DNA of 12,328 nt from an uncultured Gemmatimonadales bacterium. GTDB lineage: Bacteria; Gemmatimonadota; Gemmatimonadetes; Longimicrobiales; Gaopeijiaceae. Positions 1 to 7,891 of the stretch are shown here, piece after piece. The stretch is taken from NCBI GenBank assembly GCA_937983085.1, contig CALJKZ010000692.1:1-12328 (forward strand). Direction: 5' to 3'. The notes under the pieces are model-generated. The model saw only the letters and a program-made list of their open reading frames with translations. It was not told the origin of the DNA and did no database searches. Numbering within the stretch: position 1 is the stretch's first letter; each line of letters starts with the position of its first letter. Both the position numbers and the translations under genes were made by a program.

Positions 1-16
1 CCGACTGACCTGAGCC

Positions 17-1297
17 ATGCTCGACATTCGTCGGCTCCGTGCCGAGACGGAGGCGGTGACGGACGCCCTGGCTCGGAGAGACGGCTCGTTGCCGGTGGCC
101 GTGGATCGGGTGCTGGCCCTGGACGAGGGGCGCCGGGAAGCCATCGGTGAGGTCAACGAGCTGAAGGCGAAGAGGAACGAGGCCTCGAAGCGGGTCGGCG
201 AGATGAAGCGCGCCGGAGAGAACGCCGACGACCTCATCGCCGAGACGCGGGCGTTGGGGACTAGGATCGACACCCTGGACGACGTGGTCCGGTCGGCCGA
301 TGAGCAAATCCGCACCATCCTGCTGGAGGTGCCCAACCTGCCCCTCGACCCGGTGCCGGAAGGCGACGAGTCGGCCAACGAGATCCACTCGGAGTGGGGC
401 GAGCCGGCGACGTTCGACTTCGACCCTCAGCCACACTGGGACCTGGCGGAGGCCCTCGGCGTCCTGGATCTGCCTCGGGGGGCCAAGGTGGCCGGGTCGG
501 GCTTTCCACTGCTTCGCGGCGCGGGCGCGCGTCTTCAGCGTGGACTCATCAACTTCTTCTTGGACGTGCACACCGGGGAGCACGGGTATACGGAGCTCCG
601 GGTCCCGTACCTCATCAATCCCGAGTCGATGCTCGGCACGGGCCAGCTTCCGAAGTTCGCCGTGGAGTCGTACCACACCGAACAAGACGGGCTCTGGCTG
701 CTCCCCACCGCCGAAGTACCGGTGACCAACCTCCACCGGGACGAGATCCTCGAGCTCGACGACCTCCCCGTCCGCTACACGGCCTACTCACCGTGCTTCC
801 GTCGGGAGGCGGGCGCTGCCGGCAAGGACACCCGGGGACTCCTGCGGGTGCACCAGTTCGACAAGGTGGAATTGGTGCGCTACGAGCTCCCCGAGCGTAG
901 CCTCGAGGCTCTCGAGGAACTCACGCGAGAGGCCGAGGTGCTCCTCGAGCGCCTGGGCCTGACGTATCGGCGGGTGGTCCTCGCCACCGGCGACCTCGGG
1001 CAAAGCGGCGCCATGACGTACGACCTGGAGGTGTGGGCCCCGGGCGTGGAGACGTGGCTGGAGGTGTCGAGTTGCACGACCTTCACCGACTACCAGGCCC
1101 GTAGGGCGAATCTCCGCTTCCGGCGGTCCCAGGCCGACAAGCCCGAGTTCGTTCACACGCTGAACGGTTCGGCCCTCGCGTTGCCGAGGGTGGTGGCGGC
1201 CCTCCTCGAGACGTACCAGGACGAGGATGGCGCCGTCACGCTTCCCGACGTGCTCCACCCGTACGTTGGGAGCGAGCGCCTCGAGCCCAGCTCGTGA
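17..1297 (+). CDS. serS: Seryl-tRNA synthetase (SerRS)
   Basis: Cytoplasmic class II aminoacyl-tRNA synthetase that charges tRNA(Ser), and tRNA(Sec) where present, with serine using ATP. The 426 residues match the usual bacterial length. Residues 1 to about 100 are charged and heptad-rich, as expected for the N-terminal coiled-coil arm that grips the long variable arm of tRNA(Ser). The family-typical PNLPLDPVPEG segment follows. The catalytic core shows TAEVP near 231, motif 2 (FRREAG...GLLRVHQF) at about 261-283, and motif 3 (LNGSALALPR) at about 382-391. The ATG at 17 gives the canonical MLDIRRLR start, although the 16 upstream bases show no clear Shine-Dalgarno; two TGA triplets there (6-8, 11-13) may end an upstream gene. 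The stop overlaps the next start as GTGA. Identification is secure. Confidence 0.97.
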   Translation: MLDIRRLRAETEAVTDALARRDGSLPVAVDRVLALDEGRREAIGEVNELKAKRNEASKRVGEMKRAGENADDLIAETRALGTRIDTLDDVVRSADEQIRTILLEVPNLPLDPVPEGDESANEIHSEWGEPATFDFDPQPHWDLAEALGVLDLPRGAKVAGSGFPLLRGAGARLQRGLINFFLDVHTGEHGYTELRVPYLINPESMLGTGQLPKFAVESYHTEQDGLWLLPTAEVPVTNLHRDEILELDDLPVRYTAYSPCFRREAGAAGKDTRGLLRVHQFDKVELVRYELPERSLEALEELTREAEVLLERLGLTYRRVVLATGDLGQSGAMTYDLEVWAPGVETWLEVSSCTTFTDYQARRANLRFRRSQADKPEFVHTLNGSALALPRVVAALLETYQDEDGAVTLPDVLHPYVGSERLEPSS

Positions 1298-2478
1298 ACC
1301 GCATCAAGTGGCCCGTCGCCCTCGCGACCCTCTTCGTTCTCCTGCTGGGCTGGTACCTGCTCTACACCCAGCAGATCTTTCGCCAGGTCCAAGCCAACTC
1401 CGAGCTCCTCTCGCGAATCTACACGGAGGTGCAAGAAGGCCTGGTGTCGCAGGATCCGGCGCGGGAAACCCAGGCGCTCTTCGAACTCCAGCGCATCGTC
1501 ACGGGCTCGGGCGTGCCCATGGTCGTCATGGGCCCCCGCGACACGGTCATCAGCCACGTGAACCTCCCATTCTCCGTGGACTCGGAGACGCCGGAGGGTC
1601 AGGAGCGGATCCGGGCCTACGTCCGACGGATGGACGAGGTGCACGCGCCCATCGGGGACACCCTCGGGCCCATGCACATCCACTTCGGGGATTCACCCGA
1701 GGCCCAGAGCCTGCGCTTGGTGCCCTTTCTCCAGGCGACGGGCCTCCTCCTGACGGTACTCATCGGCTTCCTGGTGATCCGGTACCAACGTCGAGCCGAG
1801 AGCGAGAAGGCGTGGACGGCCATGGCCAGGGAGTTGGCGCACCAGCTGGGCACTCCGCTGTCGTCGCTGGCCGGCTGGTTGGAGGTGTTGCGCCTCCCAC
1901 ACGGGCATCGACCCGGCGATCTCGACGACCTCGACATCGCCACCTCCATCGGTGAGGATCTGGAGCGCCTGGAGCGCATCAGCCACCGCTTCGAGCTCAT
2001 CGGTACCGAACCGGAGTTGGAGAGCCTGTCGGTGCGTCAGGTCGTCCGCGACCTGGAGACCTATCTGGCAGCCCGCATTCCCCGCATCGCCCGGAAAGGC
2101 GTCGAGCTCATCGTCGACATCCCCCACGGGCTCCCCCGCGTGAAGGGCAACGAGGTGCTCCTCATCTGGGCGCTGGAGAACGTGGTGAAGAACGCCCTCG
2201 ACGCCCTGGCGGGGCGCGGCGGAAAGATCACCATCTACGCGCGAGAGGTGGGAGGGGGATGGGTGAGCCTCCGGATCCGCGACACCGGGCCAGGGGTTGA
2301 TCCGGAGATCAGGGACAAGATCTTCGAGCCCGGCGTGAGCTCGAAGTCCGGCGGATGGGGCGTCGGACTGGCTCTGTCGCGTCGCATCGTCGAGGGCGTC
2401 CACGACGGCAAGATCGAGCTCCTCGAAAGCACCGAGGGCACCACCTTCCAGATTCGACTCCCGGCCGCCGATGCCTGA
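1294..2478 (+). CDS. Membrane sensor histidine kinase
   Basis: Predicted two-component sensor kinase of 394 residues that would autophosphorylate on His and pass the phosphate to an unidentified response regulator. Hydrophobic segments at about 7-24 and 143-162 bracket an extracytoplasmic sensing region (25-142) that I do not recognise. There is no obvious HAMP or PAS domain: the second membrane segment runs through a short linker into the dimerisation helix. The H-box is ELAHQLGTPLS with His183. The ATPase domain has an N-box (ENVVKNALD, 295-303), G1 (DTGPGVD, from 330), an F-box (KIFEPG) and G2 (GWGVGLAL, 354-361). Residue H+1 is Gln instead of the usual Glu/Asp. The GTG start overlaps the serS stop by 4 bases, pointing to translational coupling. 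No response regulator lies next to it, so it is an orphan in this window. The kinase class is certain; the signal is unknown. Confidence 0.92.
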   Translation: MNRIKWPVALATLFVLLLGWYLLYTQQIFRQVQANSELLSRIYTEVQEGLVSQDPARETQALFELQRIVTGSGVPMVVMGPRDTVISHVNLPFSVDSETPEGQERIRAYVRRMDEVHAPIGDTLGPMHIHFGDSPEAQSLRLVPFLQATGLLLTVLIGFLVIRYQRRAESEKAWTAMARELAHQLGTPLSSLAGWLEVLRLPHGHRPGDLDDLDIATSIGEDLERLERISHRFELIGTEPELESLSVRQVVRDLETYLAARIPRIARKGVELIVDIPHGLPRVKGNEVLLIWALENVVKNALDALAGRGGKITIYAREVGGGWVSLRIRDTGPGVDPEIRDKIFEPGVSSKSGGWGVGLALSRRIVEGVHDGKIELLESTEGTTFQIRLPAADA

Positions 2479-4747
2479 CACGAGCACCGCGATCCATCTC
2501 CAGGGACTGAACCCCGAACAGCTCGAAGCCGCAGAACACTTCGAGGGGCCCATCCTGGTGTTGGCTGGTGCGGGGTCGGGGAAGACGCGCGTGCTCACCG
2601 CCCGCGTGTGCAACCTCATCCATCACCACGGCGTCGCCCCGGACCGCATCTTGGCGGTGACCTTCACCAACAAGGCGGCCGGCGAGATGCGGGAGCGGAT
2701 CACCCGCCTCCTGGACGCCGAGCCGTCGGGGATGTGGGTGGGGACCTTCCACGCCGTGGGAGCCCGTCTCCTCCGCCGGCATGCCGATCGACTGGGGTGG
2801 GACCGGACCTTCAGCATCTTCGACTCCGACCAGTCGCTCCGGCTGCTCAAGAGCGTCCAGGAGGGTGTAGGCCTCGATCCCAAGCGCTGGAGCCCGAAGG
2901 CCATCCGCAACGAGATCAGCAACGTCAAGAATCAGCTCGTCGATGCAAAGGCGTTCGTCGAGGAGAACGAGGGCTCCTTCGACCTCTTCCTCCGCAACGT
3001 CGCGCGGGTGTACCCGGAGTATCAGAAGGCGCTCGAGCACCAGAACGCCTTCGACTTCGACGACCTCCTCATGAAGCCGGTGGAACTCTTCGAGGCGCAG
3101 CCGGACCTGCTGGACCGCTACCGTGAGCGGTTCGCGTTCATCCTCGTCGACGAGTACCAGGACACGAACCGGGCCCAGTTCCGCTTCGTCGAGCTCCTGG
3201 CCGGCGAACACCACAACCTCATGGTGGTGGGCGACGACGATCAGTCCATCTACGGCTGGCGGGGCGCGGACATCCGCAACATCCTGGATTTCGAGGACTC
3301 CTTTCCCACGGCGAGGACCGTTCGGCTCGAGCGCAACTACCGCTCCACAGAGCGCATCCTGAGCGCCGCGAACCACGTCATCGCCGAGAACGTGAATCGG
3401 AAAGGGAAGACGCTCCGGACGGAGCGGACCGGCGGGGAGCCCGTCACCCTCGCCGAATGCTTCGACGAGAACGACGAGGCCCGCTGGATCGTGGGCGAGA
3501 TCGAAACGCGCATCCGCGAGACGCCGCGGCTCACCTACTCGTCGGTGGCGGTACTCTACCGCACGAATGCCCAGGCCCGCGCCATGGAGGACGCCTTCCG
3601 AAGGGAAGGGGTGCCGTACCAGGTCGTCGGAAGTGTGCGCTTCTACGAGCGCCGCGAGATCCAGGACGTTCTGGCCTACCTGCGTCTCATCTCCAATCCG
3701 AGGGACGAGGTGGCCTTCGGTCGGGTCATCAACTATCCCCGGCGGGGGATCGGACTCACGTCCCAGGAGCACCTGGTGCGTTGGGCCGCGGAAGAGGGCG
3801 TGTCTCTCCTGGAAGCCTCGGCGCGAGCCGACGAGATCCAGTCCATTCGGGCCGGAGCGTCCCGGGGCCTCCGGCACTTCGCCGACCTGATCCAGCGCTT
3901 CAGCGTGAGGGCTACCCAGGCCTCGGTGGGCGAGCTCCTCGAGGAACTCATCGAAGACCTCGACCTGGTTCGCCACCTCCACGAAGAAGGGCCGGAAGGT
4001 GAAGACCGGGCGAGGAACGTCGCCGAGCTCATCGCTGGTGCCGTGGACTTCGACGCCACGGTCATGGAGGGCATGGATTCAGAGGAGCTGGACACCTTCA
4101 CCGAACTCGACCTCTTCCTCCAGCAGGTGGCCCTGGTGGCCGACGTCGACCGACTCGATCCCGACGCGGACACGGTCACGCTCATGACCCTCCACAACGC
4201 CAAGGGGCTCGAGTTCCCGCTGGTGTTCATTGCCGGGATGGAGGAAGGTCTCTTCCCGTTGGGGCGCTCCTACGACGATCCCGAGACCCTGGAGGAGGAG
4301 CGCCGGCTCTTCTACGTGGGCATCACCCGCGCCGAGGACAAGCTCGCCGTCACGTGGGCTCGCCAGCGGAGACGGGCGGGGGACTTCAACTACAACACCT
4401 TGTCTTCGTTCTTCGAGGCGATCCCCGAAGATCTCGTGGAGGAGCGTAAGACGGAGCGCCTCCGGCTCCTGAGTCAGTCCACGCCGCACCGGGGTGGGCG
4501 CCGCCGACGCGCCTACGAGGCCCAGTCCTACGACTTCGACGACGACCCTGGCGACGACGTGGGCATGAATCAGGATCTGCCCCGATTCGTCAAAGGCGAG
4601 CGCGTGGTCCACGATACGTTCGGATCGGGATCGGTGGTGGAGATCTCCGGGTTCGGTCGTGACCTCAAGGTCACGGTGGACTTCGACGATGCGGGGCGGA
4701 AGAAGCTGCTCCTGCGCTACGCCTCCTTGGAGAAGGACTGGCCGTGA
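2471..4747 (+). CDS. pcrA: ATP-dependent DNA helicase, PcrA/UvrD type
   Basis: Superfamily 1A 3'-5' DNA helicase used in nucleotide excision repair, replication restart and clearing of stalled RNA polymerase. All motifs are visible in the 758 residues: Q-motif LNPEQLEAA (13-21), Walker A AGAGSGKT (32-39, Lys38), Ia VTFTNKAAGEM, II DEYQDT (from 227), III GDDDQSIYGWRG, IV ERNYRST, V TLHNAKGLEFP and VI ERRLFYVGITRAED. The last ~55 residues, after an acidic and arginine-rich linker, resemble the PcrA C-terminal Tudor-like domain known to contact RNA polymerase (GERVVHDTFGSGSVV through LLLRYASLEKDW). That favours PcrA over Rep. The ATG lies inside the 3' end of the kinase gene (8-base overlap) and the stop overlaps gatC by 4. 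Family assignment is certain; the name pcrA versus uvrD is a convention. Confidence 0.95.
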   Translation: MPDTSTAIHLQGLNPEQLEAAEHFEGPILVLAGAGSGKTRVLTARVCNLIHHHGVAPDRILAVTFTNKAAGEMRERITRLLDAEPSGMWVGTFHAVGARLLRRHADRLGWDRTFSIFDSDQSLRLLKSVQEGVGLDPKRWSPKAIRNEISNVKNQLVDAKAFVEENEGSFDLFLRNVARVYPEYQKALEHQNAFDFDDLLMKPVELFEAQPDLLDRYRERFAFILVDEYQDTNRAQFRFVELLAGEHHNLMVVGDDDQSIYGWRGADIRNILDFEDSFPTARTVRLERNYRSTERILSAANHVIAENVNRKGKTLRTERTGGEPVTLAECFDENDEARWIVGEIETRIRETPRLTYSSVAVLYRTNAQARAMEDAFRREGVPYQVVGSVRFYERREIQDVLAYLRLISNPRDEVAFGRVINYPRRGIGLTSQEHLVRWAAEEGVSLLEASARADEIQSIRAGASRGLRHFADLIQRFSVRATQASVGELLEELIEDLDLVRHLHEEGPEGEDRARNVAELIAGAVDFDATVMEGMDSEELDTFTELDLFLQQVALVADVDRLDPDADTVTLMTLHNAKGLEFPLVFIAGMEEGLFPLGRSYDDPETLEEERRLFYVGITRAEDKLAVTWARQRRRAGDFNYNTLSSFFEAIPEDLVEERKTERLRLLSQSTPHRGGRRRRAYEAQSYDFDDDPGDDVGMNQDLPRFVKGERVVHDTFGSGSVVEISGFGRDLKVTVDFDDAGRKKLLLRYASLEKDWP

Positions 4748-5106
4748 GCGTCGACCGCGACGAGGTCCGACGCATCGCCGAGCTCGCCAGGTTGAGCCTG
4801 GACGACGACGAGAGCCAGCGGCTCACCGAGGAGATGAACCGCATTCTCGATCACGCCGAGCGTTTGAGGAACCTTGGCGCGGCCGAGTCGGACCATAAGA
4901 CGGATGACGAGGTGACCGGGGGAGGCCGGGAGCCGTTCGCCGGAGCGACGCCGGAGGCCGACGACGCGGTTGCCGTGCCGGAGGCCGACGACACGGTGGC
5001 CGCGCCGGATGTTCTCATGCGTGGTCTCGCGGACTTCGCGCCGGAGATGCACGACGGGTTCTTCACCGTTCCCCCGCCTCCCGGCGTGGTCGCCACGGAT
5101 CCATGA
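4744..5106 (+). CDS. gatC: Asp/Glu-tRNA amidotransferase subunit C, extended linker
   Basis: Small subunit of GatCAB that wraps around GatA and stabilises the GatA-GatB complex. The N-terminus (VDRDEVRRIAELARLSL through MNRILDHAERL) and the C-terminal APEMHDGFFTVP segment, equivalent to the usual xDGFFxVP end, are typical. At 120 residues it exceeds the usual ~95. The extra length is an acidic, Ala/Val-rich linker at roughly residues 55-90 that includes a 9-residue tandem repeat (PEADDAVAV then PEADDTVAA). The GTG start overlaps the helicase stop (GTGA) and the stop overlaps the gatA ATG (ATGA), so its expression is coupled to both neighbours. Position directly before gatA and gatB confirms the identity. 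Confidence 0.93.
   Translation: MSVDRDEVRRIAELARLSLDDDESQRLTEEMNRILDHAERLRNLGAAESDHKTDDEVTGGGREPFAGATPEADDAVAVPEADDTVAAPDVLMRGLADFAPEMHDGFFTVPPPPGVVATDP
4951..5004 (+). repeat. 27-bp in-frame tandem duplication within gatC
   Basis: Two adjacent 27-bp units (4951-4977 and 4978-5004) match at 24 of 27 positions by eye. They encode PEADDAVAV and PEADDTVAA. The three differences lie at unit positions 16, 21 and 26, giving one Ala/Thr change, one silent change and one Val/Ala change. The repeat falls in the GatC linker, where a length change should be tolerated. Confidence 0.9.
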
Positions 5107-6464
5107 GCGACGCGTTGGCCTCCGTGGTCGATGGCATCCGTGAGGCCGAGGACGGCGTCGCGGGATTGAACGCCTTCCTCTCGCTGGCGGAGCCGGCGGC
5201 GGCCGAGCGTGCGACGGCCGGGGCGGTCGCCACCCAGGGCCCTCTGACGGGTGTCGCGGTGGCCGTGAAGGACAACCTGGTCACCACGGACCTGCCCACC
5301 ACCTGCGGGTCGCGTCTGCTGGAGGGCTACCGATCGCCGTTCGATGCCACCGTGGTCCGGAGGCTTCGGGAGGCTGGAGCCCTCATCGTCGGCAAGACGA
5401 ATCTGGACGAGTTCGGCATGGGCTCGTCCACGGAGAACTCGGCCTTCGGACCCACGCTCAACCCACGGGACCGGTCCCGCGTGCCGGGCGGAAGTTCGGG
5501 CGGCTCGGCGGCGGCGGTGGCAGCGGGGTACGTCCACATGGCGCTGGGCTCGGACACAGGAGGGTCGGTGCGCCAGCCGGCGGCGCTGTGCGGGGTGGTG
5601 GGCATCAAGCCCACGTACGGGCGGGTGAGCCGATACGGCCTGGTGGCATTCGCCTCGTCCCTCGATCAGGTGGGGACGTTCGGACGCTCCGTCGGGGACG
5701 CGGCGCGACTTCTCGAGGCCGTGGCGGGGTACGACCCTCGTGACGCCACCTCCGTGGACACGCCCGTGCCGGCCTTCTCCGAGGCCACCGGCGCAGGTGT
5801 CGAGGGGCTCGTGGTGGGCGTTCCGGAGGAGTTCTTCCCCGACGACCTGGACGACGACGTGCGGGCGCGAATGGACGACGCCATCGACGGTCTCAGGAAT
5901 GCCGGCGCCGAGATCCGGCGGGTATCGCTGCCAAGTTCGGATCTGGCCATCCCGTGCTACTACGTCATCGCCCCCGCGGAAGCGTCGAGCAATCTCAGCC
6001 GCTTCGACGGTGTCCGGTTCGGCAGGAGGGCCGCGGCCGACGACATGGACGGTATGGTTCAGGCCACCCGAGGCGACGGCTTCGGGCCCGAGGTGAAGCG
6101 GAGGATCATGCTGGGGACGTACGCCCTCTCGGCGGGGTACTACGACCAGTACTACGGCGCGGCGCAGCGGGCCCGCCGGAGAATCCGGGCCGACCTGGCC
6201 CGGGTCTTCGATTCGGGCGTCGACGTCCTCTTCACGCCCACCACGCCCGCGCCGGCCTTCCCCCTGGGGGAGCGTGTCCTCGACCCTCTGAAGATGTATC
6301 TGTCCGATGTCTTCACCGTGACGGCCAACCTGGCGGGGGTCCCGGCCATGTCGGTGCCCGTGGGTGAGGTCGACGGACTTCCCGTAGGCGGCCAGATCAT
6401 GGCGCGCTGGTGGGACGAAGCGACCATGATCCGCGTGGCTGCGGCCGTGGAGGACGGTTCATGA
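5103..6464 (+). CDS. gatA: Asp/Glu-tRNA amidotransferase subunit A
   Basis: Amidase-signature glutaminase subunit of GatCAB. It releases ammonia from glutamine or asparagine, and the ammonia is channelled to GatB to convert Glu-tRNA(Gln) or Asp-tRNA(Asn) to the amide. The Lys-cisSer-Ser triad is readable: Lys56 in VAVKDN, Ser131 in PGGSSGGS and Ser155 in SDTGGSVRQP. Spacings of 75 and 24 equal those of the structurally known Staphylococcus enzyme (79/154/178). The signatures GKTNLDEFGMGSS and KPTYGRVSRYGLVAFASSLDQ are typical of GatA rather than of generic amidases. At 453 residues it is somewhat short for the family (about 480), mostly at the N-terminus, with the catalytic core intact. The ATG overlaps the gatC stop and the stop overlaps the gatB ATG, both as ATGA. 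Confidence 0.97.
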   Translation: MSDALASVVDGIREAEDGVAGLNAFLSLAEPAAAERATAGAVATQGPLTGVAVAVKDNLVTTDLPTTCGSRLLEGYRSPFDATVVRRLREAGALIVGKTNLDEFGMGSSTENSAFGPTLNPRDRSRVPGGSSGGSAAAVAAGYVHMALGSDTGGSVRQPAALCGVVGIKPTYGRVSRYGLVAFASSLDQVGTFGRSVGDAARLLEAVAGYDPRDATSVDTPVPAFSEATGAGVEGLVVGVPEEFFPDDLDDDVRARMDDAIDGLRNAGAEIRRVSLPSSDLAIPCYYVIAPAEASSNLSRFDGVRFGRRAAADDMDGMVQATRGDGFGPEVKRRIMLGTYALSAGYYDQYYGAAQRARRRIRADLARVFDSGVDVLFTPTTPAPAFPLGERVLDPLKMYLSDVFTVTANLAGVPAMSVPVGEVDGLPVGGQIMARWWDEATMIRVAAAVEDGS

Positions 6465-7888
6465 CGTGGGAGGTGGTGGTAGGGGTGGAAGTCCACGTCC
6501 AGCTGCGCACGGGCCGCAAGCTGTTTTGCCGCGACCAGGCGCGCTTCGGTGACGAGCCCAACCGCCACGTGTGCCCGGTCTGTCTCGGGCTTCCCGGGGC
6601 GCTGCCCGTGCCGGACCCTGCGGCCGTTTCCCTTGCCGTCCGCACGGGTCTGGCCCTCGGCTGCACGGTCCACCACCGGAGCGTCTGGGCCCGCAAGAAC
6701 TACTTCTACCCCGACCTGCCGAAGGGCTACCAGATCACGCAGTTCGAGGAGCCGCTGGCCACGGACGGGGGGGTCGTGTTCGATGGAGACGAGGGCGATG
6801 CAGAGGTCCGCATCCGCCGCATCCACATGGAGGAGGACGCAGGGAAGTCGGTGCACGATCGGCTCCCCGGTCGTAGCTGCATCGACCTGAACCGCGCCGG
6901 CACCCCACTCGTCGAGATCGTCACCGAGCCCGATCTCCGCTCGGCGTCCGACGTGCGTGCCTTTCTCACCGCGCTGAAGCAGATCCTCGAATACGCCGAC
7001 GTGAGCGACTGCAACATGGAGGAGGGAAGCCTGCGCGCCGACGCGAACGTGTCCATGCGCCGGGTCGGCGAAACCACCCTCGGCACGAAGACGGAGATCA
7101 AGAACGTCAACTCCTTCTCTGGCATCGAGAAGGCCGTCACCCTCGAGGTCGAGCGGCAGGTGAGCGTCCTGGAGTCGGGCGGGGCCGTGGAGGCACAGAC
7201 CCTTCTGTGGGACGATCACCGCCAGAGCCTTCGATCCATGAGGTCGAAGGAGGAAAGTCACGACTATCGATACTTTCCGGACCCCGACCTACCGCCCCTG
7301 GTGGTATCCGAGACGTCTCTGGACGCGGCGCGGGCCCAACTCCCGGAGTTGCCTCGGCCACGCCGGACCCGCTTCCAGGTGGAGTACGGTCTCTCGGCGT
7401 ACGATGCCGACGTCCTCACCCAGTCTCTGGGGGGAGCCGACTACTTCGAGGCCGTGGCCATGGATGTGGGCGATGCGAAGCATGCGGCGAACTGGGTGAT
7501 GGGACCGGCCCAGGCACTCATGAATGCCCGGGGGCAGAGCGCCGCCGACTGCCCTGTGCCGGCCGAAACGTTGGCCGAGATCGTGCGCCTGGTGCGCGCG
7601 GGGACGATCTCCGACTCGGCGGGCAAGCGCGTTCTCGAGGCCGTCGCCGACGGCGAAGGAAGCCCGGGCGAGATCGTCGAGCGGGAGGGGCTCGAGCAGG
7701 TTCGCGACGAAGGAGCCCTGCTCGCCTGGATCGACGAAGTCATGGCGGCGTTCCCCGACGAAGTGGAGCGCTACCGGGGGGGAGAAGCGCGGCTCCTCGG
7801 ATTCCTCGTGGGCCAGGTCATGCAACGGTCCAAGGGGTCGGCGGACCCCCGGCGCGTCAACGAGCTGTTGCGGGAGCGGGCGGGGTAG
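6461..7888 (+). CDS. gatB: Asp/Glu-tRNA amidotransferase subunit B
   Basis: GatB phosphorylates the acyl group of misacylated Glu-tRNA(Gln) or Asp-tRNA(Asn) and amidates it with ammonia from GatA. The start is set at ATG 6461, inside the gatA stop. It gives MTWEVVVGVEVHVQL, which matches the GatB N-terminus, and 475 residues, the normal length; an ATG at 6410 would add a non-homologous extension inside gatA. Signatures include RKNYFYPDLPKGYQITQF (78-95), HMEEDAGKS (122-130), DLNRAGTPLVEIVTEPD (142-158) and MEEGSLRADANVS (186-198). The C-terminal part ends in GFLVGQVMQRSKGSADP, the YqeY-like tail that recognises the tRNA elbow. The cysteine cluster is incomplete (Cys23, Cys38, Cys41, with Asp25 where many homologues have Cys). 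The stop is 3 bases from the stop of the opposing gene. Confidence 0.97.
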   Translation: MTWEVVVGVEVHVQLRTGRKLFCRDQARFGDEPNRHVCPVCLGLPGALPVPDPAAVSLAVRTGLALGCTVHHRSVWARKNYFYPDLPKGYQITQFEEPLATDGGVVFDGDEGDAEVRIRRIHMEEDAGKSVHDRLPGRSCIDLNRAGTPLVEIVTEPDLRSASDVRAFLTALKQILEYADVSDCNMEEGSLRADANVSMRRVGETTLGTKTEIKNVNSFSGIEKAVTLEVERQVSVLESGGAVEAQTLLWDDHRQSLRSMRSKEESHDYRYFPDPDLPPLVVSETSLDAARAQLPELPRPRRTRFQVEYGLSAYDADVLTQSLGGADYFEAVAMDVGDAKHAANWVMGPAQALMNARGQSAADCPVPAETLAEIVRLVRAGTISDSAGKRVLEAVADGEGSPGEIVEREGLEQVRDEGALLAWIDEVMAAFPDEVERYRGGEARLLGFLVGQVMQRSKGSADPRRVNELLRERAG

Positions 7889-7891
7889 GCT

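Noticed and set aside
2309..3982. 557-residue leftward open frame opposite the helicase gene
   Set aside because: The helicase on the other strand has all its motifs. The antisense product has mirrored composition and no domain signature.
6410..6460. Earlier ATG for GatB at 6410
   Set aside because: It lies well inside gatA and adds 17 residues not seen in GatB. ATG 6461 overlaps the gatA stop as ATGA and gives the conserved start.
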